Virus record (IMG/VR): IMGVR_UViG_3300006916_000242
Coordinates: 1 to 29,884 of that record
Origin: a virus
Direction: 5' to 3' (one strand)
Length of the DNA: 29,884 nucleotides
Shown: one piece after another, positions 29,255 through 29,884 of the stretch
Position numbering within the stretch: position 1 is the stretch's first letter
Layout of the letters: the number at the start of each line of letters is the position of its first letter
Notes under the pieces: generated by a model
What the model was told of the DNA's origin: nothing
Database searches by the model: none
What the model saw: only the letters and a program-made list of their open reading frames with translations
Made by a program: the position numbers and the translations under genes

Positions 29255-29403
29255 TCCGCCGCCTCCCGTTCCTTGCGCTTGGCGATACGCTCAAGCGCAG
29301 CGCGGCACACTTCGGACAATGTGCGACCGTCGCGCGACAAGGCGTCTTGCCAGCGGTCACGCTCGTCTTTGCTTGCCCGGATTTTGATAAATGTGTCTCT
29401 CAT
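29251..29403 (-). CDS. Ribbon-helix-helix DNA-binding protein
   Basis: The protein is 50 residues: MRDTFIKIRASKDERDRWQD, then ALSRDGRTLSEVCRAALERI and AKRKEREAAE. Strand DTFIKIRA, helix SKDERDRWQDALSRDG and helix LSEVCRAALERIAK make a minimal ribbon-helix-helix of the Arc/CopG/MobC kind, which binds operators as dimers. The ATG at 29403 is only 8 bases from the -10 element of its promoter, so the mRNA is nearly leaderless, and no ribosome site is seen. A TTG at 29439 would lie inside the -35 element and is not credible. It likely represses its own promoter and the divergent one. Confidence 0.75.
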   Translation of the reverse strand: MRDTFIKIRASKDERDRWQDALSRDGRTLSEVCRAALERIAKRKEREAAE

Positions 29404-29410
29404 GCGCTCA

Positions 29411-29439
29411 CTTGTAAGCGCCCCCCGTGGCCACGTCAA
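29411..29439 (-). promoter_or_regulatory. Leftward early promoter
   Basis: On the minus strand, TTGACG (5 of 6 to consensus) and TACAAG (4 of 6) are spaced by 17 bases. The spacer carries one GTGGCCAC palindrome. Transcription would begin at about 29404, practically at the ATG of the RHH gene. Confidence 0.6.
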
Positions 29440-29468
29440 GCAATCTTTTCGCTTGACCGCGTGGCCAC
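29427..29468. promoter_or_regulatory. Paired GTGGCCAC operators in inverted repeat
   Basis: GTGGCCAC occurs at 29427-29434 and 29461-29468, and between them TCAAGC (29436-29441) faces GCTTGA (29451-29456). The whole forms a large near-perfect inverted repeat centred at about 29446-29447. Each palindrome falls in the spacer of one divergent promoter. This is the expected layout for an Arc-type dimer-of-dimers repressor, most likely the adjacent ribbon-helix-helix protein. Confidence 0.65.
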
Positions 29469-29481
29469 ATTAAATTAGGTT
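29453..29481 (+). promoter_or_regulatory. Rightward promoter candidate
   Basis: TTGACC (5 of 6) is followed after 17 bases by TAGGTT (3 of 6). The spacer holds the second GTGGCCAC. The -35 element is strong and the -10 weak, so activity is less certain than for the leftward promoter. It would serve the gene at 29541. Confidence 0.4.
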
Positions 29482-29540
29482 CACCCTATCACCGCAGCGC
29501 ACGCCACCCGGCAGGCCGCGCACAGATGGAGGATTAGAAG

Positions 29541-29884
29541 ATGGCAAATTGGAAGAAAGTTGAGAAAGCAGGGCCGGGAGGGCCGGGTAGCAGACGGCAG
29601 TGCCCGGCTGTTGGGCGCACAGGAAAAGCGGCAATCCTTGTTCTGCCAGGGGAAATGGTGCCTGCGGCTCGGGCTGATGTTTACGCGGATGGTGATTTGC
29701 TTGCGTTCCATATCCACGATGGCGGGAGCAGGTCTGTAACTAAGTCGGGCCGTGGTAGACATGCGTCAATGAAAATCTCCATTCCCGTGCAGTTCATTCC
29801 CCGCATTCCCTTCGGCACAACTGACGTCGAGTTGGCCGAAGATGATGGCATGTTGATTTTGGATTTGAATGCAATCCCTCGCTG
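29541..29884 (+). CDS. Partial unknown protein at right edge
   Basis: A plus-strand frame begins with ATG behind GGAGG (8-base spacing) and stays open for 114 codons to the window end. It reads MANWKKVEKAGPGGPGSRRQ, continues AAILVLPGEMVPAARADVYA and VTKSGRGRHASMKISIPVQF, and reaches LAEDDGMLILDLNAIPR. The strand-rich pattern hints at a small beta protein, but I do not recognise it. It is divergent from the whole early operon and shares its control region, so a regulator or immunity function would be no surprise; this is inference. Confidence 0.65.
   Translation, partial: MANWKKVEKAGPGGPGSRRQCPAVGRTGKAAILVLPGEMVPAARADVYADGDLLAFHIHDGGSRSVTKSGRGRHASMKISIPVQFIPRIPFGTTDVELAEDDGMLILDLNAIPR

Noticed and set aside
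1-29884. tRNA genes, CRISPR arrays, insertion sequences, integrase and att site
   Set aside because: Looked for on both strands; no cloverleaf, regularly spaced repeats, transposase or tyrosine/serine recombinase signature was recognised. att sites cannot be judged without the host flanks.

Overview
The window looks like most of the genome of a short-tailed (P22-like) temperate phage or prophage of an alphaproteobacterium, most likely a Rhodobacteraceae member. The host guess is inference. It rests on the GC-rich coding sequence, a GapR (DUF2312) homologue, and a large terminase resembling gene transfer agent terminases. Nearly every gene lies on the minus strand, so the window reads right to left, early to late. 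Genes are tightly packed, and many junctions are 1-4 base stop/start overlaps (ATGA, GTGA, TGATG, TAATG).

Right end, 29.54-25.7 kb: a divergent control region holds two GTGGCCAC palindromes placed inside back-to-back promoters. A ribbon-helix-helix protein is made leftward and an unrecognised protein runs rightward off the window. Leftward follow an HTH protein, a RusA resolvase, an Erf annealing protein, a coiled-coil protein, a NinB-like protein and a Ref/YbcO-like HNH nuclease, which together form a recombination module. A stretch of about 650 bases without a clear protein gene (25725-26381) holds a perfect DnaA box and a convincing candidate for a roughly 80-nt rightward RNA with its own promoter, two hairpins and a terminator.

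25.7-20.6 kb is a DNA-metabolism module: SF2 helicase, beta-class DNA methyltransferase, replisome-organizer-like protein, a stand-alone DnaA domain IV, GapR, SSB, several small winged-helix or unknown proteins, and a DUF2493 protein. No DNA polymerase, primase or replicative helicase is present, so the phage probably recruits the host replisome, with the DnaA-like protein a plausible adaptor. 20.6-19.3 kb is a late-control cassette: promoter, small protein, XRE-family regulator and a NusG/RfaH-like protein, followed by a palindrome-containing promoter candidate for the late operon.

19.2-0 kb is the virion operon in the same broad order as P22: TerS, TerL, portal, scaffold, coat, gp4-like, small decoration-like proteins and a C-type-lectin-like protein, gp10-like, gp14-like, ejection proteins with an embedded M15 peptidase, tail fibre, and a beta-helix tailspike. 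Two small membrane proteins, possibly lysis related, end the window. One membrane protein gene (4431-4616) runs on the plus strand between the last ejection gene and the tail genes, which is where P22 keeps sieA and immI. No integrase, CI-type repressor, tRNA, CRISPR array or insertion sequence was recognised.
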